Numbered from the stretch's first letter, positions 1 to 25,889 are shown. The stretch: 64,000 nt of DNA from Trichoplax sp. H2 (GCA_003344405.1 NOWV01000017.1:124001-188000); one strand, 5' to 3'. A program made the numbers and translations. The notes: a model not told the origin generated them from the sequence alone.

Positions 1-70
1 CATGATCATTACAGAATTCAATTTTGACAGATGCCAAACATTACAAAAGAAAGTTGCAATAATTAAATAC

Positions 71-11907
<11,837 letters not shown>

Positions 11908-12046
11908 GATGGCTTTAATTCTTGATTTACGTAATAAAAATTAAAATTTTTATCCTGTAGACCAAAAATATCAATCTTGGGAGAGAAAAGCAAAGTACGT
12001 TGTTTGCAGACGCGAGATGTCGACTAGACGGTCGAGTAGGGCTAAT

Positions 12047-12054
12047 ATTTGCAT
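12047..12054. promoter_or_regulatory. POU octamer upstream of the cubilin start
   Basis: ATTTGCAT is an exact octamer, the classical POU homeodomain site. It lies about 140 bp upstream of the cubilin ATG (11907), in a stretch (12000-12120) that is richer in CpG than its surroundings and could be the promoter or 5' leader. A single 8-mer in 64 kb of AT-rich DNA can occur by chance, so only the position makes it notable. No TATA box was assigned. Confidence 0.25.
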
Positions 12055-15000
12055 ATACCCCATGCAACAATAAAAATGGGTGTGCTATCACGTCCCGGGT
12101 GTCGACTTGAGAAGAAAAATCCTCTCAAACAAAAGATGTTGTTGCTTTCTTGTTAATAATATAATGCATAAGATTTTATGTTAAGGGCTAAAAGCCAATA
12201 ACTCCGGTATACTGTACTGTAGTGCAGTCTGTATGTGCCATGTGATCCTGACTATCATGACGGATTATTTAATACCAGTTGATACTATTCTCTATTTTGT
12301 CTGTTTTAGATAACGCTTCCGCATCGATCTTATCTATCATTTATCTAACTAACCCCTGCAGGCATTGTTTTATCTATTGTTTCAAATTGTCTGACTTGAT
12401 CAAAGGCATGTTAATCTTGATTGTTAAGAATGACAGGGCTGGCAATCAATCAATACCGCCAAATTGTTTATCAATCTGGCAATCGATGATTACTTGATTA
12501 CCCTCAACGGCTCAACCATTTGAATCAATGAATGATGATGGATGGCCTAATGGGTACAGTAGTTAACTTGCTATGTAAAGCTGCCGTCTATTAGTACACT
12601 AGAACAATTCTACATCCTTGGCTCCAACGCGTTGGAAAGAATCAATGAATAGATTAAAATAAAGAAGATGAATAACAATATCTACATCATGCCGTACAAT
12701 ATGTTGTTACTTGCTACTTGCAAACTGCTGATAGAAAGAGTTCGTCTTATTATTATTTATTTAATATTAGCCTTTGGCAGAAAGTTAGGTTCATGACGCT
12801 ACTCCAATGAATAGCAAAATTCCCTACACTAATAATGCTTTTAACCTCAATAACTCGCTAATCCATTGCTATTAATTAATTGCCAATGTCCTATAAATGG
12901 ACTTGGATAAAGGGTTAATTAACATAATATGGCGCAAATTTGCATTCAATTGGTAAAGTAAAATACTACTGTATATCCTCGTTCGAATGGATATGGTATA
13001 CAAGCTTTCACAATGTTTATCAAACTGTCAATGTAAATAATCATAGAAAGATTTCAAGTTATCCTCGCAGTTTTCACTTGGTAATGAGAATTGACAATAA
13101 TTTATTAACTCTACAGTATACTAGTCTATAGTCTCGATAATATAAATTCGCCGAAGGATCCCATTACTGATGTGAATTTTCGTTTACACGAGTACGCGTA
13201 AAATGGCATCCCAGTCGATTACCGGGAATGAGTGCAGACTGCAAAGCGGTTGGTACAGATCAGACAGTTTTGCATTTTTTAATTATCAACATGATTCCTC
13301 AGCAAGATCGTCAACTTCACCCTACATATTCAACAATTTACTAACAGTAAATAGGTTATAAGTTTGGTCAGTACCAACAGTAAACATGCCATAAGTTATA
13401 AAGTGATCAATATTACATGTGTTCTACTATCACTCATGACGCGGAATAAATAAACAAAATTAAAATCGACCGAACGTTGCAAAAGGTATCGACAGAATTG
13501 CAGCAAGTTATTCCCGCGTTTAATCTAAATAGCATTCATCTACTGTCGATTCCAATTACAATAATGCGCACGTAAAAATAGACTATGTTCGAAAAGAATA
13601 ATGTTGTATCGCGGTTACTATTTCGATTGTCCAAGGTAGCCAATAAATATAAGTAATATACTTGTCCTTGATGTATATTACTTCAGGCCTAGAATGGTTG
13701 TATCAAGTAAGTGTATAATGTGTATATGTATATAAAACATTACCGATAGTTAGTTCAATAAGCAAGGCAACAGCTTGCTACTTGCTAGTACAATAATACT
13801 CTGCAAATTTAATTATCAAGGTTGATTCAAGCAGTTCAGTTCGATGTACTGGCTAATCAATGATGAAGCATCCAATAATTTATCTACTTTCTGTTACCCC
13901 ACAATCGGCAGAGTATTATTAACTCAAACTAGCTATTAAACTATTCCCTAAAACTTTCAATAGGTAAACCAGGTAAAGAATCTATTAGCCTATTATTATA
14001 TTTTCTCTTTAGCATAAAACAAAATTAAAATCCCGCCACCCCTTAGGATTTGATGATCCCTTTGTCATCTTATCCTGCTCTTACTTCAATTCGTAAACTA
14101 ATAAACAATAACGTGGACACCCTATTGTTAATTTCATGTTTTCGGTGGTTTCTAAGGGTTCAGCATTTTACAAAGATTAATCCCAAGCTATTGCAGTACA
14201 TTAAGTGAATAACCTCATCTTGATAGGTCGTATTATATTCATATATCGTAAATTTCGAAGTAGGGAAAGTAGTAACGATGCTTTTTTTTAAACTAAATTA
14301 CAGGCAGTCATAAAAACTAATAAAGAGTGTTACCCTTATAACTGCAGGTAGCTCTGCGGGATGATAAATCTTTGTTAATTTGAGAATAATTTTATACATC
14401 ATTGGATAAATAGGGTAAGACATTAATTAATTATTTAATTAAAATTGTCAAGGCTAATAATATAAATCCAATACACGGTAACTAACAAAATTATCAATTA
14501 TTACAATCTTTTACTCAACACTACTTGATATTGCTCGTAAACTTAGATAATAACGGTCCAGTTTAAATTAGCACTTATGAAAACGTAGAATCGCTATTTA
14601 ATTTTTTGTTAGATTAACCACTCATGGAATGTAAATATCAGCTAATACAGAAAGCAAACTTGAAAGGCCTACATTTTAAATATTTAACAAAGTAATCTTC
14701 ACCTCAGCACTCCATGATAAAGTTCTCACTTAAGAATCGATTTCCAATACAATATTAGAAAACATTAGCGTAGCACAGTATAGTATGTAGATGGCTGTAT
14801 GATTGCCAAGTTATCATTATTATCTTATTGATGTTGATTTATGAAATATCTTCTACATCCCTACAGTTCACACATAAGTTTATCATACGTATATAAATAT
14901 TTGCTAACCCAGTCATTCCGACATTCTTACATTATTGGTAATTAATACAATGGATGCATGCCCTGTAAATCACATCCTAAATGTGGTACTCTCAAACTAC

Positions 15001-18000
15001 TGTAATTATAATTCATCGAAAAGTAGAAGAGTACAGTACCTCCATTGCAATCTGTTTTAGTTCTATAACTCTTGTACTTCATGCTAAAGCAATCAGTACC
15101 GATAATTTTTGATTTGATAATTAACTTTACTTAATGATAATACTGGGTTCAATTTTTAGTAATACTCGTAGCTATTTATTTTATTGTCATGCCGATAGAA
15201 ATAAAAAAACAATGTTCGCAAACGGTTAATATGAAGAAAAGCTACTAAACATTATCTCCGCTTGCCGTAATTCAATTTATATTTTAAGTAATTCATAAAA
15301 GTGCTAATACATATAATGTAATCTAAGCAAAAGTAAAATTCTGAACATTCTCCCAATGCAAATTGTACAATACGAGTTCTACTACATCCATATAAGTGAA
15401 TAGTAGCTATTTTAGATATAATTTACTGGATGCTGAAATATCAACATTTCAAAATAGTTGCAGATGAAACCTAACAACGCAACACCAAGTCAGGGCTAAC
15501 ATATTATGATACGTCTAATTTCCACATTAACCCCTACTCACAGTTAATGGATAACAAAACTACGCTAGCTATCATATATTCCTTAAAACAAGATTATCTA
15601 TTAAACAATAAAACTGAGCTTACATTAAATAGAGAAATGATATCGTGTGGAGCAGCATTATGCTATCTAAATCCTAGTTCTTAGAATGATAACAAAACGT
15701 AGATCATGATTGTCGTACCACTCCGTACTAAGCACTTACATAATCTATCGTATAAATAGAGAGAAACACCAAGTTAATGTTGGATGCTTTACCCTCGTTC
15801 TTTCCTAAATAATCGCCTATCACCATTGTAGGAGTATCTATACATTGAGAGGATCATATGACATTAACGTGATCGCTGAGAGGAAAATTATAAGAGCGAT
15901 AATAATCTACAACTTTACTCTGGGGGATTCAACTACCTCTCGTGAAACGAATAGAAGTTTATACAAAATCTATGGCCTCATTGTAGACTAGCTATAAGAC
16001 CACTAAAAAATTTCTGTAGATAATTTCAACACATCGGAAAGCGTTTGACCATAATCAATTAAATTAATTTGATAATAAATTGAATCCTTTCAGAATTTAT
16101 ACCTACAGTATATACCACGATTCTAATTTCATGTTGATCAATTTAATTTTACCACCTTCATAATCATCGTGATCAAATCTTTATCCCAAACCTGTCACTA
16201 ATGCTACTGTAATCTAAGCATTTAAATGCATACATGAAATCTACTTAGTACACTGTTGAATAAGATAATAATTAGACTATCAGTATTCTAATCAATATAC
16301 ATTTTAGCTTATAATGACTGTAGGGAACAAATTGACTAATACACATAAACTAAACAAAAGAGTAAAATAAAGAATCAATCTGCCGGCTTTTCAAAACAAG
16401 CTTAAAAACAACGCAGAGTACCATCTGTACCACGAATATCAACAATTGATTTGTCCGTAGTGGGTTAACCACACCTTTATCTGCTATTTCTTTTAATAGT
16501 CATATTACAAAAATTTGTTTCGCTCCAATGGCACCGTCTGTATTGACATTTCAAATTAACAATTGTTAATTTATTAAAATGGCAATTGAATGAAAGAAAC
16601 GAATAAACCAATAACTAATGTAATCATGCAAATCATCAACATCCAAGACGTGCCGATTACGCGCTTATACGTCGTTTGATAAACGTCATCAACGTTTACT
16701 GATACATAAGTAACATATTCTCATCTAATGCAATCGATATAAATTTCTTCTTATTAACTTTCTATCAGTTAATTGAATAAATCCGTAAGTTACACTGGAA
16801 TCTCTGAGATACGAGTATTATAATCGATCGAAAAAAGACAAAAAGTTCATTCTGAATTTTATCCTAAACAGGTTGGCGATTATTTGTTCTTTGCAATAAA
16901 CGACATTGGCAATAAAAACTCTTTCGATATATTATAGTTATGTTACCGTAATGGTTAGAACGCTGTCCAAAATCATATGTATTAAACAATTAAATCATGA
17001 ATTATGCATAAGATCACTTACGAGGAATGCAAAGTAAAAACTAGTTTCTATAATAATTGTAAGTTTTATTTTCTAGTCGTAAACATAAAGCGGCGCCGAT
17101 ACTATCATACTTTCATTAATTTAAAGACGGAGAACCTATAATTATCTTTATTTTACCCTTAATGAACCATCAGTGATGACCGCAGCGTAAATAAGCTTTT
17201 CCAAATTTAATACAGTACAGTCATGGATGATTATTCTGACATGTTTAACTTACAACATCAATTTCATTTTTAAACAATGATTTCAATGAATAATGCATCG
17301 ACATGCTTTTAGTAAAAATTCCTCACTGCTTTAAATTGTAATCAATATATATAGTATTACGGCACTATACTAATTCTTAACAAAGTACTAGAGATAATTT
17401 TATTTCATTCTTAGACTTTAAAGTTATCTCTAAGGATAGGCGAATATAGTTTACATGCATAATGTACCATGTAGTATAACGTCGATATCACTTTAATTCT
17501 CTCCAAAATAAACCCTTTATTAATGATGAATTACGAAAGAAAGATGTAGCTATCATATCATCAACATTTGTATAGATTGATAAATAATTATAAATATTAC
17601 TCTTAATTAACTTGAATAACCTTAGCATAAACACACGACTCATCTATATAATTTCCATACTTATTTTAATGATATCTTAATGATGGCTGGCTGTCGGTCA
17701 GAAGTTACATTTTTATACTACTAGATGTAATAATTGATATTTTTACTTGTAGATTTATCAGTAGCAACTTGATTTTATAGTTTCTATTATGCTCTTATGA
17801 CTACTGGTGTAGCAATTCTATTCTTTCGATATTGTTACAAATTAAATTTGAAATGATTATATAATCTAATGTTTTACTTAGATTATTTGTGACTATCCTA
17901 GTGCTATTCTTTAATATAGATCATAGTTTGCAGTAACTTATATACAATCTGGATTAACTGACTAAGACACAGTAGAAGGAGTATTAATGCTTACATTTTA

Positions 18001-19744
18001 GTTGCAGTACTGAATACTATCGATTTCTCTCGAAAGGGCAAGAAAAAATGTTTTCGAGTTATCTCTGTCGTATACATACTTTAATCATGGTACACAAGCA
18101 GCACACTATTTGCATATATGCCATAATCTATATTAAAGAAATACCGGATCAACATCTAATAAGATTTCTATATCATAGTCATTCCACGAATATCAATTTG
18201 TTTTGTTTGTTTTCTATTCTCTGTTACCGAATTTTACACATAGTTGTTAATCTGTAATTATACGCTAGTGAACTATTTTTTAGAACTTTTAGAACATGCA
18301 TACTAATACATATGCACTTCATACGATATCGGTATCATCTCTACGTTAAAGTATACAATTTGGAGTTTACTTTAGGTATTTGATTAGAGATTCAAGCTGC
18401 CTAGTCCTATAATTTATATAATGAAGATAATCGATACTATTCTACTATATGTGTTAGAAAACTAAACTAGTTTTAATATTTAAGCTGCGTATCATGTAAT
18501 ACGAGTAGAACGCAAAATTTCAAAATAAAAGGCTATCGCTATTGTACATCGATATTAACCACTTTTACCTGCACAAGAATTTATGCAGTACCTATTAGTT
18601 GTCTATTTATACATACAGCTTGATAGAATTACATTGATGGTTCCCTTTCAATTTATGAATTTATTAAAAGCATAAGCTATGTAACCGTATACATCCTACT
18701 CAATATAGGTGCTTCCGTGTTTAAATAAAGTGCATGCATTGTCTGCTGATCAACTCATTGTAAGTGTGTATAACAGTTGTTTATATGTATTGGTGTAGTG
18801 CTAGGGTTTTACAACCCCTTAGGTTCGCAATCGTTTAACTCAAAATCTGAGTTATTAAAATTGAGTAAATCTCTAACGTAACATAAGACCATTATACACA
18901 CATAGTACGAATAGTATAAGTTCACTGTTTAATCATCAGCAATCATGAAATTACCTTATAAGCATAGTAGACTATTCTACTTCTTAATACTACCGTACTT
19001 CAATTATTACTGTAATTAGCTAAAACTACTACAATTGGATTGAAAATGTGATAGAATATGAAAGCGAGGAAGATTGTGCCATTATAAAACTATCTTTGCT
19101 CAATGTTACTATAATAGCGAAAAATTTATAATAATAACTATAATAATTAAAAGAGCTCAAAGACGATAAGTGACTCATTAAAGTACTGATCTATTCGATG
19201 GCAGAATGGGCAATATCAAAAAGCGCAATCTTTTCAGGTTATTGCACAATATTCAATTGGAAACTTTTTACAGGCTGGTTGTTTATACCGTTTATAATAA
19301 AGAAGACAGGAATATAATATAGTATACCCTGTTGCATAGTTTAATAAACGTGTATTCCCTTCTTCTAACTTCACTATTTAACGCGCATAGTCATGTACTC
19401 CTACAATGGCTATTGAAGAAGCTATCTAGTTCATCAATAGCAACCCTAGAGTAAGCAGAGTTGCATCTTACTGGCGATTCTTCTTTTATTGATGTACTTG
19501 ACAGTAGCGACAGAATACATGGGCAATGTTACACTAAGATATTGGACAAGGCTCGAGGAAGCATCGCATTGTATAGTAGTTAAGCACGCATACGTTGATC
19601 ATTATATTATTTGCGATATTAGCCTTCAGCATTTCCTGTCCTAACATATTGTTGGTACAGTATCCGTACCATCGCAATCGATTTCAAAACCTTACACAAC
19701 GCCTTCGTTAACCAAAATTTAAATTTCAAAAAATCAGGATCAAA

Positions 19745-20110
19745 CTCCGTTCTATTCTCCATTTTTTTCCCCACATTTTGTTTTTAGCATGGCATTTGGC
19801 AAAGATCTGTGAAGTTGTATTGCAATTCCAGTAGCATATATTCAATATCTAGTCGGATCACTACAAGTCCATATCTGACATCAGTAACTAACGAGAGCGA
19901 TTCTCTATGACCTCTTTCGCCGGCTATTCATTACCGGTCTATTCCCTAAATTTTCTCCGCATTTTGTTTGGCAAAGATCTGTGAAGTTGTATTGCAATTC
20001 CAGTAGCATATCCGATATCCCTGATGTCTAGTCGGATCACTACAAGTCCATGTCTGATTTCAGTAACTAATTGATAGTCATTACTGTACGACCCTCTTTC
20101 ACTGGCTATT
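19745..20110. repeat. Direct duplication of a 170-bp segment
   Basis: Two adjacent copies share GGCAAAGATCTGTGAAGTTG (from 19797 and 19969), then TATTGCAATTCCAGTAGCAT, AGTCGGATCACTACAAGTCC and a CTCTTTC..GGCTATTC end. Similarity is high over about 150 bp with small indels, so the duplication is fairly recent. No open frame spans it. Confidence 0.8.
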
Positions 20111-20642
20111 CCTATCCTCTACAAGTATACAGTACACTCCACTGTCCACCATTGTCGTCCAAAGAGACGCTTTCAGTGGTAGCATGTGTTATGTATATAT
20201 AAGAATACAATAACCTGTTGTACTGCACCCCTAATATGTTGTAACAGATAAGTTAGTAAATGCAGTAAATCCTAAATAAAAAGTGATTTCTAGTAAGCCT
20301 ACTAGGTGAAGTATATCAAAGTCCCTCGTGCCAACATGAACAACTAAGCGTGGAAACACAACGGCATGGACTAGAATAACTTGTCAAGTGATAAGCCTGT
20401 AAACATTTTTAGGCCACTGAACGCTCATTTGACGACATTCTCTAACCAAATCTTTGTCAGGTCTAGTATCGACCATTACTATTCAGCATTTTGAGAGCAT
20501 TTTTCTATTTTCTATCTCTACAAGCTTGGTCTATGGCCATTGGCCATATGTTGCGCTACAATAGACAATCACACCTGACCATCATTGTTGGCTCAACATT
20601 AAACAGCTTTCCGCGTCCCCCCTACTCTTCTAGCTGGCGATC

Positions 20643-20719
20643 TACAGTACAGTGTACAGTACAGTACACCACTGACTCTTGACGACTGTACACTGTAGAG
20701 TACTGTACTGTACTGTATT
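20643..20719. repeat. TACAGTA inverted repeat (potential hairpin)
   Basis: The left arm is a run of TACAGTACAGTGTACAGTAC; the right arm, about 20 bp later, is TGTACACTGTA followed by TACTGTACTGTACTGTA. The two arms are imperfect reverse complements, and each arm is itself made of the self-complementary word TACAGTA/TACTGTA. The same word recurs as clusters elsewhere in the window (50190-50380, 58960-58990) and inside the 175-bp repeat. Confidence 0.75.
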
Positions 20720-21489
20720 TAGCCTAGGGCGACGCGCAGGCGTAAAAAGTCTGCAGTACAACTGCTCAATACATAGTACGGTGGCAGTAGAATACACTGT
20801 GTAAGCGGAAACAGAGTTCTATTCTACCAGGCCGTACTGGCCCTGTCTATGCCTACAGTATACCAATGTCGTACTGTGAGTGTTTGCAAGTGAAAAAGAT
20901 GGTTGGGACCAAAGACATGACGATCTAGCCCATCATGGCTAGTATGGATTGACAGACTGATTACGGTACACAGAGAAATGAGATTTTTATCTCTCGATGG
21001 GTAAAAGAAACTTTAATCAAGGAAAATAAGCGAGAGAAACACACTCAAAAACGGCCAACAACCAACTCGTCCAACCTGAATCGTTTTCTAGCACACGGAT
21101 CGGATTGATAGACAGACAGATCGCTAAGGTGAATCGTAAAGTGTGCCAACTGTATAGTGTACACTGTCCATGGGCTAGTGGCGTGTTGTAGGATACAGTA
21201 TGGATGTTATAGACAGCTATAGTATTGAGTATGAAAAAGCAACAACGAGGCCCGGGGCATTTCGCACCCCCCCCAAGGAGACGGACTAGCGTCCAGCTAA
21301 TAGTAGCGTTAATCGACTGTTTGATGACAGACTCAACTGGCTATAGTGTATCAATTGGATCCCATCCAGTTGCCGGCGCTTGGAGACCAGTATTGGAGAA
21401 TTGGGGGAAGACGTACAGTATAGAAGCTGTTGCTGGAGGCCCCCCCCCTCCTATTCGTGCCTGTGTCAAACCTATACACCAGTGATAAA

Positions 21490-24400
21490 ATGTCGGACAG
21501 ACGAGCCGAGTTGGAAAGAAAACGAAAACGCCTAGAAGAGATACGTAAAGCTCGTGAAGAGAAAGCAAAATTAAAAACTGAGGTAACTGGATAAAGATTA
21601 AGATGATGATTGAGTAGAAATATTGAATTGCTATCATCAGTATGGCAAGATTGGCTGTGCAAACGTTAGGAAAATGCTTGGTGACGCTGATGTGAGCGAT
21701 ATGGCGGATCGTATCCAATTGGAGTATTTCTCTTACTCATTGGTTAAAATCAATGATAGGACAAGCAGCTGGATTTTATTCCAGCAAGGATATCAGATTG
21801 ACCACTTTTACTAGCGACTCTTGTGTACCATTTGAATATCAGTTCTCTTGTATAGAAATGGACCACAAATAGCTCAACTCCAATCATCCATAGACAACTT
21901 CTACTTGTGAAATTCCCATATGTGTGTGTGTGTGTGTGTGTGTAAATTGTATACGACTTGCAAGTAAAATCTTTGATCATGATTGTGATAATATTTGCAT
22001 GCCAACATGAATCATTCATGATATCCTAGAAAATTGCAATACCGTCGGAGAGTATCGTATCGATCGTCATCAAAGAAGAACCTGTTGGTCAAGGTTGATG
22101 TAGACGTGTATGGCGAAGGAAAGCGGCTTCACTGATACATCAACGCCTCATCGAGTGCTATATTAACCTACCATTGTTAACGATCGATGCAATTATGGAA
22201 TGCGCTTTATCCATTTTCTTAAATCTCCATTCAATTCGGTCTATAGTAGTGCTTAACACCAGAATAAAAACTTAACATGTCAAGATACGTCGACCGATTC
22301 GTGACAACCGATAGTATACCATAAACTACGATACTATAAAAATCAGTAAAACACAAATCTGTAATGGTGATTGCTCCACCAATGAATTATTAACTATCAA
22401 ACACTGCCAAAAAACAACTGCTGAAGTATCTCTCGCTTTGGCTTATTCTAGCGTAAACATCGATAAGATGAATAACTGTCGTTATCGGCTAATTTGACAG
22501 TTTTATTGATGCATTGATTAATACTATTGCAGTAGCAACTAATCTACGTAAATATTAGTCAAATTGTCTTACTTTATTTTTGATATTATTCTGGCCCTTT
22601 AGAAAAGCTCGACGACCGAATCCAAGCCTGTAACAGCAACAACTGATAATGGAACAAACGATAGCCAAGATGGTGATAATAAATTACAACGTGTCAGTAG
22701 CGATTTAGAGAAGAAAAGACTGGATACCGACAATCTCTTAAAGGGTATCGATGAGGAATTAGTTAAACGTAAGTATCATGCTTTATACTAGGAACAACTA
22801 CCTACCTACCCCGCCTACATACATTATACTGTATATGAAATCGAACAATTTAACCTGAAATATCCTTCTCTTTCTAATCCTATGATTTATATCTTCTCTC
22901 CTATAGCGGCTTCCACTGCTCGAATTAGGTTAGCTATTAGAATAGGATGAGAGTTGTAATGATTCACCTGCTGCTATTGCTGTCTTCTAATTCTAAATAG
23001 TTACGATAAATATCATCATTGCTCTATTCAACGTTATAACATGCAGCTATTTGATTCTCTCTCTCTTCTTAAAACTGATAGAAAAGTATTACGGAAAGAT
23101 TTGAAACTTGGAATATCCCAAGTGTCTACGACCAGCCTAGCACCAAAGGTCGGTAATTTAGCCAATCTACGATACTAGTGTCAATAATATCAACATTTAT
23201 AACTATTTTTCAAGCATGTTATTTCTACAAATTATATTATTCTTAGGAAGTTGTAGCGTATAGCAAAGAAACTCAAACGCCAGTGCCTGAACCATCAGGT
23301 TGATAGAAGAAACAACCCAAGAATGAACTTTCGACATGAATACTCACATGTTCTACTATGTTTTGCCTAGATGATGAAGAAGCCAACCAAGTAGAGACTG
23401 ATAATAAATCCAAAGAAAATGCTGATAATAATGAAGAGGAGGACAATAAAGAAATTGAAGATGAAGGTATCTCCCATAATCATTTACCGAAAATATTCGA
23501 TGAAACAAAAGTTAATGTAGAGTTAATACTCAAACAACTATATTAGATATACCTCCTAAACTTCCTGAATTATCAGAAGAAGAAAAGAAGCTTATTCTTA
23601 ATTCTCAAGATTTTACAAAGTTTTTCCTTCGAGCAACTACTATCGTAGAACGAGCAATTACTGAAGATGTTGATATATTTGTGGATTATACTGGAGGAGA
23701 TGATGAAGATAAAGAAGGGTATTCTAATTATATTAATTCTATAATAAACTTTTTTTTTCATTCACAATTATGCTTTCGTCGTTCTATTGAATAAGATTAT
23801 CTGCCAACTAGTTAAACTGTACCTATTTTTTATATAGAATGGCTTCTGATAGAGATCGAGTAACGTTGGGTCGGCAGTTTTTTGATGACCATTGGTCCAG
23901 ACATAGGACTGTTACTTGTATAGACTGGTCTCCAAATGTATGCATACGCTTACATCTTCGCTATATCATTGTACAACCTTTTTTAACATGGGATATTATA
24001 TAATTTTTGTGTCAGTTTTCTGAGCTAATTGCTGCCGCCTATAATCAAAATGAAGAAGCCCCTCATGAACCAGATGGCATAGTATTGGTATGGAATATGA
24101 AATTTGCTAAGAAAGAAACACCTGAGTTTATCTTTCGGTGCCAGGTAATAAATTTATCTCTTATAAAGACATAATCTGGGATGATGTATTATTCTTAGTA
24201 TTTACATTTCATCTGAACGATCCAATTGTAGTCTTCTGTCATGTCTGTCGCCTTTTCTCAATTCCATCCCAATATTGTTATTGGCGGTACTCACTCTGGT
24301 CAAGTGGTACTGTGGGATAGTAGAAGCTACAAGCGAACACCTGTCCAACGTACCCCATTATCTGCTGCTGCTCATACGGTATACCATTATAAAGATAAGA

Positions 24401-25797
24401 AATTAAATAACCACCTACCTAACTAAATGATTTTTTTCCAGCATCCTGTCTTTTGCATTGATGTCTTGGGAACTCAAAATGCTAATAACTTAATATCTAT
24501 ATGTAATGATGGTAAACTTTGTTCATGGAGCTTAGATATGCTATCACAACCTCAGGTAAAATATAAAAACATAATTTTTTTCCAATTTCACTCGGTCTTT
24601 ACACAACTAATGTCAAATCCCACTTCAGGATACAATGGAACTGCAATATAAACAAAAGGTCGTTCCTGTAAATTGTATGGCTTTCCCTACCAATGATGTC
24701 AATAATTTTATCGTTGGTAGTGAGGAGGGCACCGTATACTCTGGAAGTCGTCATGGAAAGTATGTTAAACAATCTAATTGACTCTATTAGATAAAAATTT
24801 AGACGTTTACTGAGATCTCTTTGTAATTACCGATATTCAGTAAAGCAGGAATCAACGAAGCTTTTGAAAGTCATCAAGCCCCGGTAGCAGCAATTAGTAC
24901 ACATCACGCTAATACTCAGGTTAGTAACTACTCAATGCACATACTTTAAAATAAATGCAACTTACAGTCTGTACAAGAAAGTTATCTCAGTGTCGTGTAA
25001 AACATTTATTTTAACTTAGGTTGACTTTACACATTTATTCCTAACGTCTTCGTTCGATTGGTCTGTTAAATTGTGGACACAAAAGGTAAAATCTATTTTT
25101 TTCTTTATTTAAATAGTTATCCCTTTCCATTTACCATACGTTTGCTAACATTGTATATACATTATATCGTGCAGGCGACAAGACCTTTACATTCGTTTGA
25201 AGGCTATAGTGATTACGTCTATGACGTTAAATGGTCCCCTATCCACCCAGCAGTATTTGCATCCGCAGATGGTTCTGGCCGATTGGACCTATGGAACATC
25301 AACAAGGATACTGAGGTTTTATTGAAATTGGATAAATTCACAATTTGTTAGTTATTATCAAATAATCACCAACAATAGCAAATACTATCTCTTTGCACTA
25401 TCGTTTAGGTGTCCAAATACAGTGAAGTAATTACAAACAATATCGCATTAAATTGCTTGAAATGGTCGCAATCAGGCAATCAGCTGGTTGCTGGAGACGC
25501 TGACGGCAAAGTATATGTATATAACGTCGGCGAGGTTGGTATAGTAAAAAATTTGATATTTTGTTGCACTAGAGTCAAATATTGCATGTATATTGGTACT
25601 ACTTCCCTGATTTGTATTAATTGTTGATGATTCTCTAACCGATATGTTATTACTGAATGCAGAACCTTGCATTGCCGTTACCGGACGAAAGCAGTCGATT
25701 GGCTGCGACAATACAAGAACTGCAAATAAATTCTGCCCTAGTATCCGATGGCCAGCAACAAAATCAACTCAATCTAAGAGGATCTTCTATTCGATAA
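21490..25797 (+). CDS. DYNC1I: Cytoplasmic dynein 1 intermediate chain
   Basis: Seventeen exons: 21490-21582, 22603-22768, 22907-22928, 23082-23148, 23247-23298, 23371-23466, 23547-23718, 23838-23937, 24016-24144, 24232-24378, 24442-24555, 24629-24759, 24841-24919, 25020-25085, 25175-25315, 25409-25534, 25663-25797; 611 codons plus stop, close to the roughly 640 aa of vertebrate chains. This subunit scaffolds the dynein motor and binds light chains and dynactin. Visible parts: N-terminal charged helix [19 protein letters not shown] (p150/dynactin-binding region in the family); KETQTPV at about residues 123-129, the LC8 light-chain motif; an acidic linker; [16 protein letters not shown] (roadblock-binding region); then a C-terminal WD40 propeller from about residue 235, with [22 protein letters not shown] and [11 protein letters not shown] strongly conserved. 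Exon 6 (96 nt, phase 1 to 1) is skippable without frameshift. Exon 3 is only 22 nt. Start chosen because it matches the family N-terminus. Confidence 0.97.
21921..21943. repeat. (TG)n microsatellite in dynein intron 1
   Basis: About eleven uninterrupted TG units lie in the first intron (21583-22602) of the dynein intermediate chain gene. This is an ordinary dinucleotide microsatellite and likely length-polymorphic. Confidence 0.95.
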
Positions 25798-25889
25798 ATG
25801 TAGTTAATAAATATTTTATTATCTTACTTCTTTTCCTGGTACTGTATTATTTTTTCCTTCCCTGCAAAAACGCAGTAATATTGCTATAT

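Larger units (their letters stand above)
11908..21489. other. Gene-free interval between divergent cubilin and dynein genes
   Basis: About 9.6 kb with no gene that I can support on either strand; open frames are short (at most 86 codons) and match no family I know. It holds the presumed cubilin promoter at its left end, a duplicated 170-bp segment (19745-20110), an inverted repeat of TACAGTA units (20643-20719), and a more GC-rich, CpG-containing stretch with C-runs of 8 and 9 (21267-21274, 21440-21448) just upstream of the dynein ATG, probably the dynein promoter and 5' leader. Confidence 0.6.

Noticed and set aside
21225-21485. 86-codon plus frame just upstream of the dynein start, and 100-125-codon minus frames over the same place
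   Set aside because: Locally GC-rich DNA lowers stop frequency on both strands. The frames overlap the dynein promoter and first exon and show low-complexity proline runs from C-tracts.
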